64,000 bases of DNA from Apiotrichum sp. Y4204 (GCA_025531455.1 JAMYHL010000065.1:166567-230566); one strand, 5' to 3'. Shown: positions 21,199 to 33,750, counted from the first letter of the stretch. The notes: generated by a model from the letters alone, not told the origin. Translations and numbers: made by a program.

Positions 21199-24100
21199 AT
21201 GAGCACGCGCCGCGGAACGACGCCGCGCGCGGGAACGACCCCGCGTGCGCGGAGCACCAGCGCGAACCCCGCTGCTGCCAATGCGAGGACGGCGTCGCGC
21301 ACCCCCCGCGCAGGGACGCCGCGCAGGAAGAACGACTATCTCCCCTTCAATGCGCGCCCAAAGGAGGTCGGCTCGTGAGTGGTGTGAACTCTGAGTGGGC
21401 TGGTGCTGATGCTCTTTCCCCGCTTTGTCCTCGTCTGTCCCTTGTCTTTGTTTGGCTGTGCCCCGCTCTCTGGCATCACCCCGTGTCTCGTCCACCGCGA
21501 CTGATTTTGTTCCGACTGGCCGTTACGTTGATGCCCCCTCCGCCTCACCGTTCCGTCCGTGTCCATCCGTTGGGGCGCACATCGTCCACATTCCATCGAC
21601 CTCAACTTGCCACTTGGTCTATCGTACGCTCCACTGTGGTATCATCTTCTCTCCAATCTCAACTCATTCACACGTGGCCATGTCTCGCCAAACGCGTTTT
21701 CCAAACCGTCTCGCTACCCCTGGCTCTACCCCCGACCCCAAACACAGGCGCACTGGCAAGCCGATGCCTGTCGATGTTCCGCGCGACGAGGACGGATTCG
21801 AGGATGCAAACGCGTTCTTTAACTCAGACTCCGTCCTGGGATCGTCGCCCGTCGCCGAGGCGGACTATGACAAGAGCATCTCCACACCCACGGCGCGGCT
21901 CAAGCGTGCCTCTGCGGGACCAAGTGTCGAAACGCGCCGCCGGATGAGCCGTCTTGGCTTGGACGACGACATGGATATCCCCGAGGACGACCCTCTGGAG
22001 CATGACGAGTTTCTTGACGATGAAGGCGCCTCGACGCCCCCGGCACCGTTCTACCAGAGCTCTCCAAGTGAGTATCCAGCTGACGAGTTGTCACTTGCTG
22101 GTGAAAATACATATCTGACTGCAGACCCGCCGCCCTCGGTGCCCCTGCCCAAGCGCAGCCAGTTACCCCCGCCGTCTCCGAGTCTCGACTTTGACTCCAT
22201 TCCCTCCCCGTCGCGCAGCTCGCGGAGGAGCCGTGTTTCGAACAGGTCCGTCCTCCCGCCCGCTGACCTGGACGACGCGGCCGACTACACTGGCAGCGAT
22301 ATGATGCTTGAGGTGACTGAGGAGAGAGTGGAAGTTTCTGTTGAAGGCCGAGAAGACGCAGGGTTCGACGAACCGGAACTCGACTACGGAGGTGATGAGG
22401 AAGCGGAGCTCAACGATGGGGGCGATGAGGAAATCGATGATGCACCAGACCCCGAGCCGTATAACCCCCAGTACGGCGAGGAAGAAGACAACGACGAAGA
22501 GTTGGAGCAAGAATACCACGATATTGATAACATTGGCGACGACGACGTGGAGGAGGAACAGGAAGCAAGGCCGCGGGAAAACGCTGGATCCAAGCCCAAG
22601 CGCCCTCCGCCGCTGTACCATGAGGACGACACTGACTTTGACGACGACAAGAGCAGTAGTGGCAGCGACAGTGGCTCGAGTTTCGGCGGCGATGCGCTCG
22701 ACTCGTTCCAGCCTGACAACATATCAACCGACTCAAGCGACGACGAGGTCGACGACAGCGCGAGCGACCCCGAAAACGACACTATGATCGTGGAGAACGA
22801 AAGTGATATCGACGACGTGGAGCCGGAAGAGCCTGTGAAGGGGGCTCGCGGCAAGGGCAAAGGCAAGGGGAAGGGCAAGGGCCGGAAGAAGCGCGAGACG
22901 GATGACATGGAGGCGGGGGACGACAGCATGGCCTATGATGCACCTCCGACCCCGGAGAGCGGCAAGGACAACGTCAAGGTCATGCCTAAGCGCCTCTCTG
23001 AGCTTCGTGAGTGACATAAGTATGTCCACGACTGACAATTAGCCGCGAAGGAGAGGTCGTACCACGGCGACTTCGTGACCGCGAGTGGACGTGTTCATTT
23101 CCGCCCGCTGCGGTATTGGGAGGGGGAGCGCGTCCAGTACGTCCCTGGGCGGAGTGGGCCGATCGTCGACCAGGTGGTGCACATGCCGCCACAGGAAAAG
23201 AAGCCGAAGCGGACGTTCAACAGGAAGCGCCAGACGGCGTATCCGCCGACGCCGCCGCGCGAGGAGGAGGAGGACCTTGTGACGGGCCTCGATGCGGATA
23301 CGAAAAGTATGAACATTGTCAAGGCGTACAACGAGGACAAGGAGGTGCGACGTGGTGAGTACCGTGGTGTCACAGTCGACTTCCTGTGCTAATGGCAGTT
23401 ACGATTATGAAGGCCGAAGACATCAAACCCAAGCCCGTCCAGATCGGCAATTTCCGGTACCAAAAGTGCATGGGCGAGGGCAGGTTCCTCGCCGTTGGCC
23501 ATGTGGATATCCCCGTTGGCGGCGACAAGCCGTCCAAGGAAGCCTCCGACAACGCCTATGTGAGTGCTGGCGCCTCCGCTTTCGGCGCTGGTCAAGACTG
23601 ACTCTCAGGTCTTCTACGTTATTGAAGGTGCCGTCAAAGTCACAATCCACGCCACCTCGTCCATTGTCGCGAAAGGAGGCTCGTTTCTCATTCCAAGGCG
23701 TAAGTGTTGCAATTTGCATCTCGGCACCTCCAAGCCTGTGGACGGGACGTTCAGCTGGCTGCGCCGAGTGCCGAATTGTCCGATTTCCGATTCGGGTGGC
23801 TGACAGGTACCGGCCCCTTGTTTTCGGACCGTTTTTGTTGTTCCATTTTGCGCTCTTTTTTCTCCGTCTAACACCAACAGAAAACACGTATCAGATCGAG
23901 AACATTTTGCCCAACCAGGAGGCGAAACTGTTCTTCACGCAGGGCCGTATGCTGCGCCACGACGAGTCGTCGAGTGGGGAAATGTCTGACGACGAGAGGA
24001 TGGCTAATGAGGAAGAGAGCGACGACGAAGAGGCGAGTGAGCATCAACCGACACCGCCGCCGACCACCAAAAAGCAGCGTCTCGGCAAGCGGAGGTCTGG

Positions 24101-24203
24101 TGGAGGGTCCGACGTCGGCGTGCATGTGCCTGCGGAGACGCCAGCGGCCAAGAAGCCGCGTGGCCGCCCGCGCAAGTCACGTTCATCGCGTCCGTCTACA
24201 TGA
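21199..24203 (+). CDS. MIF2: Inner kinetochore protein CENP-C (Mif2/Cnp3)
   Basis: CENP-C binds the CENP-A nucleosome and links it to the outer kinetochore. Exons 21199-21374, 21748-22067, 22125-23006, 23043-23354, 23399-23559, 23609-23699 and 23881-24203 give 754 residues. The N-terminus has the conserved YLPF and GFEDANAFF blocks of fungal Mif2. A long acidic middle (residues about 230-450) follows, with a Lys-Gly repeat near 430. The CENP-C motif is at about 470-490 (HFRPLRYWEGERVQY). The C-terminal cupin dimerisation domain is at about 575-670, with FRYQKCMGEGRFLAVG, VFYVIEGAVKVTI, TYQIENI and AKLFFTQGRML. The chain ends in KKPRGRPRKSR, an AT-hook. The first intron is unusually long (373 nt). 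The 57-nt third-exon boundary at 22068-22124 is in frame, so retention would also be translatable. Confidence 0.95.
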
Positions 24204-26387
24204 GCTGAGGAGGTGAGCGGGGAATTAAGGGAGTTATTATAAGTAGGGATTGCTAGTTTTTTTGTACAAATCTGGTTGCATGTTGGACTCTCCGTGTCTG
24301 TTTCCCCATTAGTCCATTACCCATGTCGATCCCCTGTGCGGGCCTTGCTGCCCTCGCGGCCCTCCCGCTGGCCCTTGTGCGCTGGCCCTTGTGCCTCTCG
24401 TGTCGTATCTCCGTTCGGGCAAGTAGCCAGTGGCCAGCGGTCAAGCGACAGATGGCGATCATGGCGAGCCGATGGTTCACGTGTAATTATGCAGCCAAGG
24501 TGCACGAACGGGAATCTGGAAGCTGGAAGTTGGATGATCGTCGTCGCATGTGATCGCGCCAGGCCTGAAATTCTGAAGATCTGAAAGTAGTGGCTGGATT
24601 CGCCTGCCAGCTTTCCCTATCGGACGATCAGACTGCGCAGTCTGTCTCGCGAGCAGCAAGCAGGCGATGGCGAACAGGCCAGGCAGCGGGATGACGGCGA
24701 CGCTTCTGTGCCTCGGAGATCCACTGTGCCAGATGTGCCATCCGGATGGACCAGATTCCCGGCCAGCGGGGCCAGGGGACCAGGGGATGGTCCAGCTGTC
24801 TAAATCGAGCTGGAATAACCCGTCCATATGTTACACCACCGGCCCCGCCATGCTAGGCAGCAGCTGTGGCGTGGATCGTCGCTCTCGAGGATCGTGGAGC
24901 ACGCTCGGAGGCTCCGTCCTGCGTCCTGCGTTAGTATTATTAGTGTGATCCACGGGGCCACCACTCGTACTGGCGTCATTGAGTGACGTCGGCGGAGTAA
25001 AGCTAGTACAACAGTGCACGGAGCAGTAAGGGTGAGAGGGCCAGAAATGGAACACACAGCGCTGCTGGGCCGCGCTGCGCCAGGGAAGGGGAGAGCGGAT
25101 GCAGCATCACGAGGTGCATGAGGGAGAAAAAGCCGAGCAGCAAGCCGGAGGGGGGGCGGAGCGGTAATGGTGGACTGGTGATAGGGAATAAGCTAATCAG
25201 GCTGATTAGAGATGCTTCCCAACGAGGATTAGAAATGCGGCGCAACAAGTATTTTTCATTTCTCATCATTCATTGATTGCATTACAAAGCAGCACCGGCC
25301 GAAATCCGGCATAACCAGCAAAGCTAACAGAGCATATTTGTCGACCTCCATTTGGCCCCGCTCCTACTACCTGGGTCTCGCCGCCGTGCTGATTTGGCCT
25401 CTCGGCTTGTGCCCTCCCCTTCCCTGGCTCCGCCGAGTCTGTCCACTCTCTGTGCTGTGCCTTCCCCTCTCTCAGCTGCTCCATCCAGCTCGCTCTGTGC
25501 GATCTGCACCCTCTCCTCCTCCGCCAGCTGGAAGCCTCTGCTCCTCGCCTCCCCCGTGCTCTCCTGCCTACCCTCCGTCCCTCGCACAGTCACCTCCCCA
25601 GCTCTGCAGACCCACTCAATCTGAGTCATCCCCCTTCTGCAGTCAGTCACACAATCAATTCCAGTCTCTCTCTCGTCCTCATCATCCACCTCGTCGTCGA
25701 ATCCATCTCGCACGAGCTCGACACCACCACCACATTCACCAACACCGCCCCCCACCCCCTCCCGCCACGTACACGGCCACCGCCCGCCTCGCCCGCCGTT
25801 GGACGCTCCCCCCCCCTCCGCTACGGCGGCCTCGCTCATCACACCCCCCTCCCCGTCGTTCTGATACGCCCGCGCCATGTCCGCTCTCACGCTGCAGACC
25901 CGTGGATCCACGCTGTATGTCCAAGCTTGTTGCCGTGTCGTGTGCGAGTGCGATGCTGACCAACGTCTCTCCCTTCTGTGATTCCTTCCTGTGTCTTCCG
26001 TGTCTTCTGTCAAATGCTGTTCTACTCTGTCCCTGCATCCGATGCACCGGCGCACGCCTCCCACCGCATCCCCTCACTGCCTCCGCCATCCCGAAACCGA
26101 TGCACCAATTCGAATTCCCGTTCCCACCCCATTCCGTCCCATCCTCGACTCGCGGCACCGCTTCGCACCTTATCACGACGCATCAACGTATCGTCCGCGT
26201 CTGCGACCTTGGTGATCGCCGGCGTTCGGTGCTGCTTATTTCTTCTGCGCTCTTCGACTGTGTCTTAATTGTCCGCCGTTTTCACCCATTTTACCCCGCC
26301 CGTGTTGTCTCCGCCGCTCCGCATAATCCATAATCGCTCCACCCATTGTAATTTCCCCTCGTGTCCGCCCTGCCCGCCACGCATCCC
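24204..26387. other. 2.2-kb upstream region of the HECT ligase gene
   Basis: The stretch from about 25320 to 26390 is strongly pyrimidine-rich on the + strand and probably forms a long 5' leader, perhaps with an intron. Long ORFs on both strands here (for example 25338-26333) have skewed Pro/Ser or Gly/Arg composition and no domain. No separate gene is supported. Confidence 0.5.
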
Positions 26388-29381
26388 ATGACGCCGTCGC
26401 CGAACAGTTCGCGCAAGATCCGCATCACCAGTACGTCTCCGCTTCGGCTGCCGCTGCCACCATCGCCGGCCCGGCTCCGGCTCATTCCCGTGCTTCTATT
26501 CTTGTGCTGACGCGCTCCTCCCTGCTCTCGATCACTGCTGCACCACCAATTTTCTGCCTCTCGCTGCCCATGTCCCCCCTTGTACCTCTCCCCTGCCACG
26601 TTTTGTGTTCCTCCTGCTCGCCGACATGATATCCGCTCCGCCGTCGTTTGCCATCGTTTGCCACTCGGCTCTGTATTGCTCATGTAGTCGTCGCGGCCGA
26701 CTCGCTCATCAAGCGCGACATTCTCCGCCTCCCTGACCCGTTCGCGATAGTGAGCGTCGACGGCGAGCAGATCCACACCACCTCGGTCATCAAGCGTACC
26801 CTCAACCCCTACTGGAATGAGAACTTTGACATGTGAGATTGAGAGCTGTGACCGGTCACTGATTCTCAGCACCGTAAAAGACTCGAGCGTGGTCGCGGTC
26901 CAGATCTTTGACCAGCGCAAGTTTAAGAGGAAGGTGCGTTTATAATCGCAGCATGGCTGTGCTCACACGCAGCAGGACCAGGGCTTCCTGGGCGTCATCA
27001 ACATCAAGGTGTCTGATGTCCTCGATCTCGAACTCGGCGGCCAAGGTACGTAGTGAAACAGTACAATAACCTCGTACCTTGTCCGGGTCTGTGCCCCGAC
27101 GACGGATCGTGTGTTCTGTGCTTCCCATCCGCGTGTAGTCGACTCACATCGCCTCAGAGATGCTCACCCGCGACCTGCGGCGCGGAACCGAGAACGTCAC
27201 TGTGAACGGCAAGCTCATCATCTACCTGTCCACACAGACCAACTCGCCTATTACCAACCCTGGCCCTGGCAACAATGCCATGATCGCACCTGCGGCGAAT
27301 GGCTCTGGTGTATCCGTAAACACATCTAGTGCCGCCCTGCGCGCCACCAATGCGGACACGCCGGAACCTGAAAGCCCAGCACAAAGCATTTCACAGGGCA
27401 TCTCGTCTGCGACATCAAACCGTGATTCTCCTGTTGTTCAACCATCCACCGCAACCGCCAGCACCACTGCTGCCGCTTCCCCCATAAACCCCTCCTCTGC
27501 ATCCACCATGCCACAGGCACCCAACAACAACAGCAGCAACAACATCCCCGCTGTCACGGCCACGGCCGCATCAACAGCGGCAAACGTCAACCAGATGAGC
27601 AACACCAACTTTGATTCCCACACCGACCAGCACGGGCCCCTTCCCAATGGCTGGGAGCGCCGTATCGACCACCTTGGCCGCCAGTACTATGTTGACCACA
27701 ACACGCGCACCACCACTTGGAACCGTCCGAGCACGGACCAGTCCTCCAATGCCAATGTCCAGGCCAACTCCACGGGCGAGGCGCGCGCACGCCATGCCCA
27801 GCGTGCCTTGGCGGACGACATGCTTCAGACTGGCACCGAGACGCCCAACCAGGCCATCCCTACCAACCAGGCCACCACCGTGGGTACCGGCCCCCTGCCA
27901 TCTGGTTGGGAGCAACGCTTTACGCCCGAAGGCCGTCCCTACTTTGTGGACCACAACACACGGACGACCACTTGGGTCGATCCTCGCCGCCAGCAGCTGC
28001 TGCGCGTCATTGCCCCCAACCAGCCGGGCATGACGGTGCAGCCGCAGACGGTGTCTCAGCTTGGTCCTCTTCCTTCGGGATGGGAGATGCGTCTTACTTC
28101 AACAGCGCGTGTGTACTTTGTCGACCACAACACGAAAACCACCACGTGGGACGATCCCCGTCTTCCGTCGTCGCTCGACCAGAATGTGCCCCAGTACAAG
28201 CGCGACTTCCGCCGCAAGCTCATCTACTTCCGTTCGCAGCCTGCGCTCCGCTCCAACACTGGCCAGTGTCACATCAAGGTCTCGCGCGACAACATCTTTG
28301 AGGGCTCGTACACGGAGATTATGCGCCAGTCGCCCAACGACCTCAAAAAGCGTCTCATGGTCAAGTTTGAGGGTGAAGAGGGTCTCGACTACGGAGGTCT
28401 GTCGCGTGAATTCTTCTTCCTGCTGTCGCACGAAATGTTCAACCCCTTCTACTGCTTGTTCGAGTACTCGGCGCACGACAACTACACGCTCCAGATCAAC
28501 CCCAACTCGGGCGTCAACCCCGAGCATCTCAACTACTTCAAGTTTATCGGTCGTGTCGTGGGTCTTGGCATCTTCCACCGTCGCTTCCTTGATGCGTACT
28601 TTATTTCCTCCTTCTACAAGATGATCCTCAAGAAGAAGATTACCCTTACCGACCTCGAGTCGGTCGACTCTGCGCTCCACCGCGGTCTTACGTGGATGCT
28701 GGAGAACGACATTACCGACATCATAGAGGACACCTTCTCGATCACCGAGGAGCACTTTGGTGAGGTCGTCACCGTCGACCTCAAAGAGAACGGCCAGAAC
28801 ATTGATGTCACCGAGGAGAACAAGAAGGACTATGTCGACCTCGTCACCGAGTACCGCATCTCGCGCCGTGTTTCCGAACAGTTTGAGGCGTTCATGTCGG
28901 GCTTCAACGAGTTGATCCCGCAGGAGCTCATTTCGGTGTTTGACGAGCGCGAGCTCGAGCTGCTCATTGGTGGTATGTCGGAGATTGACGTCGACGACTG
29001 GCAGAAGCACACCGACTACCGCGGCTACAACCCGTCGGACGAGGTAGTCGAGTGGTTCTGGAAGATTGTGCGCAGCTGGCCTGCGGAGCGCAAGGCGCGT
29101 CTCCTCCAGTTCACCACCGGCACATCCCGTATCCCTGTCAACGGTTTCAAGGACCTGCAGGGCTCGGACGGCCCGCGTCGCTTCACCATTGAGAAGGCGG
29201 GAGAGATCACGCAGCTGCCAAAGTCGCACACATGCTTCAACCGTATCGACCTCCCGGCCTACAAGAGCTACGACACTCTGGAGCAGAAGCTCACTCTTGC
29301 GTGAGTAGAATCTGACCAATTATGTTAAGACATTTACTGACAACCAGTGTCGACGAGGGCGGTGGTTTCCTGGTCGAGTAA
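26388..29381 (+). CDS. RSP5: Rsp5/Nedd4-type HECT E3 ubiquitin ligase (C2-WW3-HECT)
   Basis: The ligase ubiquitinates membrane transporters and other PY-motif clients at the plasma membrane, endosomes and Golgi. Exons 26388-26430, 26688-26832, 26870-26933, 26973-27045, 27158-29300 and 29348-29381 give 833 residues. A C2 domain (residues about 10-130) binds lipids: [23 protein letters not shown] and [11 protein letters not shown]. An Asn/Thr/Ala-rich linker follows. Three WW domains begin near residues 268, 354 and 411, each starting GPLP[NS]GWE and ending in TTTW. The HECT domain spans about 460-833; its catalytic Cys801 is in [18 protein letters not shown] and the tail is [14 protein letters not shown]. 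The acceptor at 26972 could instead be three bases downstream. All residues needed for activity are present. Confidence 0.97.
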
Positions 29382-30254
29382 GAAGCGTACATACACGAAC
29401 ACGCATGACGAACAATACAACCCAAAAACGACCCAGACCAGCACCAGATCCAAAACCACGAGCATGCCATCTTGTCACCGGCCCAGTGCCACCCGAGTAC
29501 GGCCTAGAGCTTCCGCCGCTGCCATCTATCAGTCCATCCCCATCCCGTCCATTGCCCCAGTCCATAGTCCATCCCCCTGCCTTGTACCTCGAACCATAGT
29601 TCGCGCCGTCTTTTCGTAATCTGTCCCACTATGTATCGGAACGTGTTAGTGCTGAGCCGCAGGTTGGTGAGTGGAAAGAGCCGTGCGGGGGTTGTGAACT
29701 GCGAGGGCAATGAGCTGTGCCGCGGGAGCGATCGTCGCACAGCCAAGAAGCGCAGCTGCGGAGTGCGCAGCTGAGTGCGTACGAGCAGATACGTCAATCA
29801 CTTCAGGCCTTATCTTTCCTGACCCAGAGGCGGCGTTCTCGTGACTCATCGGCCCCCAAACAACCCAAACGAGAATAACATTGTGAAAGCTCTTCGAGGT
29901 GCCAGGTGAACCAGTTCGGCCAAGTGGCCGCGTGAGATCTAATAAATCAATAAAACCACGCACTGGTGACATGCTATACTATAGCCCCCCGCGCACATAC
30001 ACAGAAGTCGGGAGAAGGACAGGGCAGATGTGTAGAGATGCGCAATGGTAGAGTGGCAGCCCGATGTTTATTTACTTCAGTACATTGGCACGGCGTAAAG
30101 TCGAAAGAGTGAGTCGCCACACACTCAGCAATTTGCTCCCGCCGCAATGTCGCCACACGGACAACACTCGATCCCCAAGACATCAAGAAATCAAGACATC
30201 AAGACATCCAAACTCTAGCCTTGCAACTCTACTCCCCACCGCAAAACAGCAAAC
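29382..30254. other. Interval between the HECT ligase gene and SNU23
   Basis: It holds the 3' flank of the ligase gene and the promoter of SNU23. Short ORFs here lack domain signatures, and no RNA gene was recognised. Confidence 0.5.
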
Positions 30255-31233
30255 ATGAGCGTGAGTCCTCGGCACCTGGGCCCACTCTAATCGCAGGACC
30301 GCTGGGATAAGGGTGAATACGCGGAGCGCGCGCGGGACAAGGACCGCGCAGGCGCGGAACATGCGCGGCGGAGGGAGGAGGCGCACAAGGAGGGTGAGTC
30401 GCCGAGCGTGAAGGGAGGGAGGGGGGTGGAGAGGATTGGGAAGGAGGGGAGTAATGAGAGACGATGGTGGCGATCTGCGGGGACCAACACTGAATATCCA
30501 CGAGCGTCGCCCAAAGCTGACTCCTGCAGGCCGATCATACCGCCCCGTCGACAGCGGGCCGAAACCGACCGCCATGGCGCAGCAGCACGGCGACCTCGGG
30601 CTCGACAAGGATCTCGGAAAGACGATGCTCGTGTCCTCTACGCCGGGGGGCAAGGGCCCGCGCGGGCCGGGGTTTTATGTGAGTCTCGTGGGAAATCAGC
30701 GAGGCGTCGAGGCGCTCTGGCATTGCTTGGGCATGTTTCGCTGGGCATTGCTCGCTGGGCATCGCTCGTTGGGCGTCGCTCGCTGGGCATTTCCCCCCCG
30801 CCCCCTCCACTAACCCTCTCAGTGCGAGCTGTGTAACCGCACGCTCAAGGACTCGCTGTCGTACCTCGACCACCTGAACTCGCGGTTCCACCTGACCAAG
30901 CTCGGGCAGTCGACGCGCGTGGCGCGGAGCACAGTCGAGCAAGTCCGCAAGCGGATCGCCGAGCTACGCGAGGCGTCGAAAACCAAGGTCGATGCCAAGA
31001 ATTACGATTTTGACCGCCGGATCGCGGCTGTGCGCGGCGCGGACGCGGCCAAGCGCGAGGCGAGGAGGGCTGAGCGGCGGCGTAAGCGAGAGGAAGGGCG
31101 CGAGGCGAGGAAATTGGGACAGGCGGGTGTATTGGATAAAAGCGATAAGGGTGCGGTCGAGGCGGCGAGCGAGGAGATGGGCGGCATCGAGAGCATGATG
31201 GGCTTTAGTGGCTTTGGGGGCAAGAAGCGATAG
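30255..31233 (+). CDS. SNU23: U4/U6.U5 tri-snRNP zinc-finger protein Snu23 (ZMAT2)
   Basis: Snu23 is a splicing factor of the tri-snRNP that enters the pre-B/B complex. Exons 30255-30260, 30297-30393, 30530-30678 and 30823-31233 give 220 residues. The first coding exon is only ATG AGC. The N-terminus DRWDKGEYAERARDKDR and the block RSYRPVDSG are typical of the family. The U1-like C2H2 finger is FYCELCNRTLKDSL followed by DHLNSRFHL (two Cys, two His, about residues 84-110). A long basic coiled region and a Gly/Met tail follow. Length is close to human ZMAT2 (about 200). The third intron carries tandem repeats. Function is assigned by family. Confidence 0.95.
30713..30792 (+). repeat. Tandem CGCTGGGCAT-like repeats inside SNU23 intron 3
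   Basis: Five or six imperfect units of about 14-15 bp with the core CGCTGGGCAT fill most of the third intron, upstream of its CTAAC branch site. They are clearly non-coding. Confidence 0.75.
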
Positions 31234-31549
31234 AAAAATGGTGTATTATGTATTTTGTGTATGGTCAAGTTGCGCCTTTTGACACAGCTTGCACCTTCCT
31301 GCTCGGCGCTTCACGCTCGCAAATGGAGTCTATACATTATTCATGGCCTGCTGTGCAGGCATGCGCCACAACGCATGTCCGCCGCGCAACTCTCCGCTAC
31401 GTCTACGTCCACGTCTACCGCCTCGTCGATCACGTCCACTTCTACCACCTGCTTGATCTCCCTCCGCCCCCATTTTTCCTAGAAAATCAAGTTCTCTACT
31501 GCCACTGCTGACCGAGCCAGAGTGGCGCTTCGGACAGTGTCCAGTCAGA
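31234..31549. other. Convergent 3' region between SNU23 and PIS1
   Basis: About 315 bp lie between two stop codons facing each other. It should hold both polyadenylation regions. No gene is seen. Confidence 0.55.
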
Positions 31550-33005
31550 TTACAGGTCCACGACGGCCTGGGGCGGCGCATCCACAAGGGCCTGGGCGCG
31601 CGCCGCCCGCTCGCGCTCGCGCTGGCGCTCCTGGAGGTCGATGCCGACGAGCTGTCGTGAGCACTTGCTAAACACAGTTACCCACAATCTTGCTCGCCTT
31701 CCAAAACTGGACGACGTTGATGACCTGCTTGCCAAAGCAGATGGGAAAGTTGAGCACGCCGATGAGCTGCGGCCACGTGAGGGTCGCTGCCAGGACGGTG
31801 AAGCGCGGCGCGATGCGGGCCACGATGCTGGGAAGCCAGACGGGCGAGATCGGCTTGCTGACGTACGCGTTCAGGTAGAGACACACAAAGAAGAGCTCGT
31901 TGCAGAAGCAGAAGATGAAGAGGGTCAACTTGTCGTTGTAGTAGTAGTACAGGATGCGGGAGACGTCGGACGTAATCTTCTTGTGCGACGACGCGCCAGT
32001 GACGAGCGAGCTGGGGTTAGAGGGAACAGAGGCAAGATCAAGCGTCCGCTGAAGAGCGAAGCAGTAGGAGAGGAAACACAGGACGTCTTGGCCCCCGCTT
32101 CGCGTTGCTCCTCACGACTCTGGCGATCCGCGCGCCTTGTCACTCACGAGTACATGTGGATGTAGTGGCTCGAAAAGTCGAGCGCGATGAGGAACTGGAA
32201 GATGATGGCAATGTTGCGGTAGCACTCGGCGCTGGCGAGGAAGCAGAGCAGGCAGGCGGTCGTGCACCGATCCGTGACCATGTCAAGGACAGCGCCGAAT
32301 CTGGAAGACTGTTTAAAGTAGCGCGCCGCCTGCCCGTCTACTGCGTCCAGGAGAGAGCTGAGGCCGTACAGCAGCGTGCACAGCACCGGATACCGGGGCA
32401 TGTAGTAGAGGGATGCGCCGGCGAGCACGACGCGCGCGTACCCGATCAGGTTGGGGATGAAGAGGAACACATTCTCGTCGACGCTGTGGGTTAGACGACG
32501 GCCTATGGTCATCCAGCACACTCACGTGACGGTCCTGCATGGTGCAAAAGTCGGTGTCAGCACATGAGCTCTCAGCTCTCGGCGATGGTGGCAGCGCGAG
32601 CGACAGCGTCATCACCCCGCGTTGCGTCCCGTCCCGACTAGCAACTCACGCGAGGTCAACAGCACTGGGATGTCAGTATTCCATCAGTGGCGGGATTCGG
32701 CCGCCGGGCGCCGAGGATAGGGTCGATGGGCGGAGCAGAAGCAGGAATAACTCTAACTGATCGCAGAGCACAGATTGCACCCGAAACTCGATCTGCACAG
32801 AGCGCTCCGCATACGCATCTCCTCCCCTGACCGACGCCCGACGCCTGCTCGCTGCATGCGCGACTCACTACTTGGCATCATACACGTCGTCGATAGTCCT
32901 GCTCCTCGAGCCCTCGCGCGGCCGCTGGCGAATACCCTCGCTATTTGGCTCGCGCACCGAGGATGCAGCTGCTTCGGAGACTTGGGAGCGTGTCTTGGGC
33001 GGCAT
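31550..33005 (-). CDS. PIS1: CDP-diacylglycerol-inositol 3-phosphatidyltransferase (phosphatidylinositol synthase)
   Basis: The enzyme joins CDP-diacylglycerol and myo-inositol in the ER to make phosphatidylinositol and CMP. Six exons give 307 residues: 32869-33005, 32650-32664, 32526-32534, 32148-32483, 31686-32010 and 31550-31651. The CDP-alcohol phosphotransferase signature DxxDGxxARx8GxxxDxxxD is complete: D100, D103, G104, A107, R108, G117, D121 and D125. Several membrane segments follow (NIAIIFQFLIAL, LTLFIFCFCNELFFV, FTVLAATLTWP). The N-terminal 45 residues are polar and end in DDVYDAKY. Exons 2 and 3 are only 15 and 9 nt (AVDLA, TV), yet the frame and both splice sites fit. The last intron is 34 nt and uses GTGGGT. 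It shares a divergent promoter with COG6. Confidence 0.95.
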
Positions 33006-33750
33006 AGTGGCAAAGGGGTGGGGAAAGCGGGGCGAGACAAGAGGATAAGGGAGAAGTCAGAAAACCGGCGACTGAAGATCGCAGATAAGAGAAGAAGGAG
33101 AAAAAAAAAAAAACGAGTGTGCGAGTCGCGAGGTGCGCCTGGGCAGTTGAAAAGCGACGCGGGGTGTGCGAGGGTGTGCGATGTCGTGAGTGTGGGAGAA
33201 GCGGCTCGATGTCAGCGGTTCGGGGGGTCGCGTGAGTGTTGGTGGTGGTGAAAACTGCGGGGATGGGGTGCAGGATGCGAATGCGAAAGTGGGTGTGAAA
33301 TTGAATGTGAGGGGGGATAAAATGTGTGCGTGCGGAGAAGGTTGTCAAGAAGAGAGAGTGTGGGGGATGGGTGCTCGGCGATGGCGAGCGAAGTGTTGAT
33401 GTGGTGTTGATCGAGGGTGGACGGAGATGGATGGATATCGACTGCGACACACAGTGTGCAGTCAGCCAGAGTGGGCACTCACACTGCACTCACACCCCAA
33501 GGGTGGCTGGCACAGCTAACAACGACGACGACGACGACGCGGCCATGACGGATGTTGGCGTCGGGGGTAAACTCGCGTGTAATCAGCGCGAGTCTCACGC
33601 GATGAAAACACACAAATGACCTTGGCACAATGCCACCTCCACGATCCACGACCACGATGAGGTCAGTATCCAATGCGTAAATGTCGAGCTCTCGCACACA
33701 GTCCACACCACCTCTAGAACGTCGAACGAGCACACTCCCCACCCCTCGCA
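33006..33750. promoter_or_regulatory. Divergent promoter between PIS1 and COG6
   Basis: A 745-bp interval separates the two start codons. It has a 14-nt A-run near 33102 and purine-rich repeats. No gene or RNA is recognised. Confidence 0.5.

Noticed and set aside
25338..26333. 331-codon Pro/Ser-rich ORF upstream of RSP5
   Set aside because: Product of a pyrimidine-rich leader; no domain and no splice link to the C2 exon.
28099..29319. 406-codon antisense ORF across the HECT domain
   Set aside because: A shadow of the conserved RSP5 frame.
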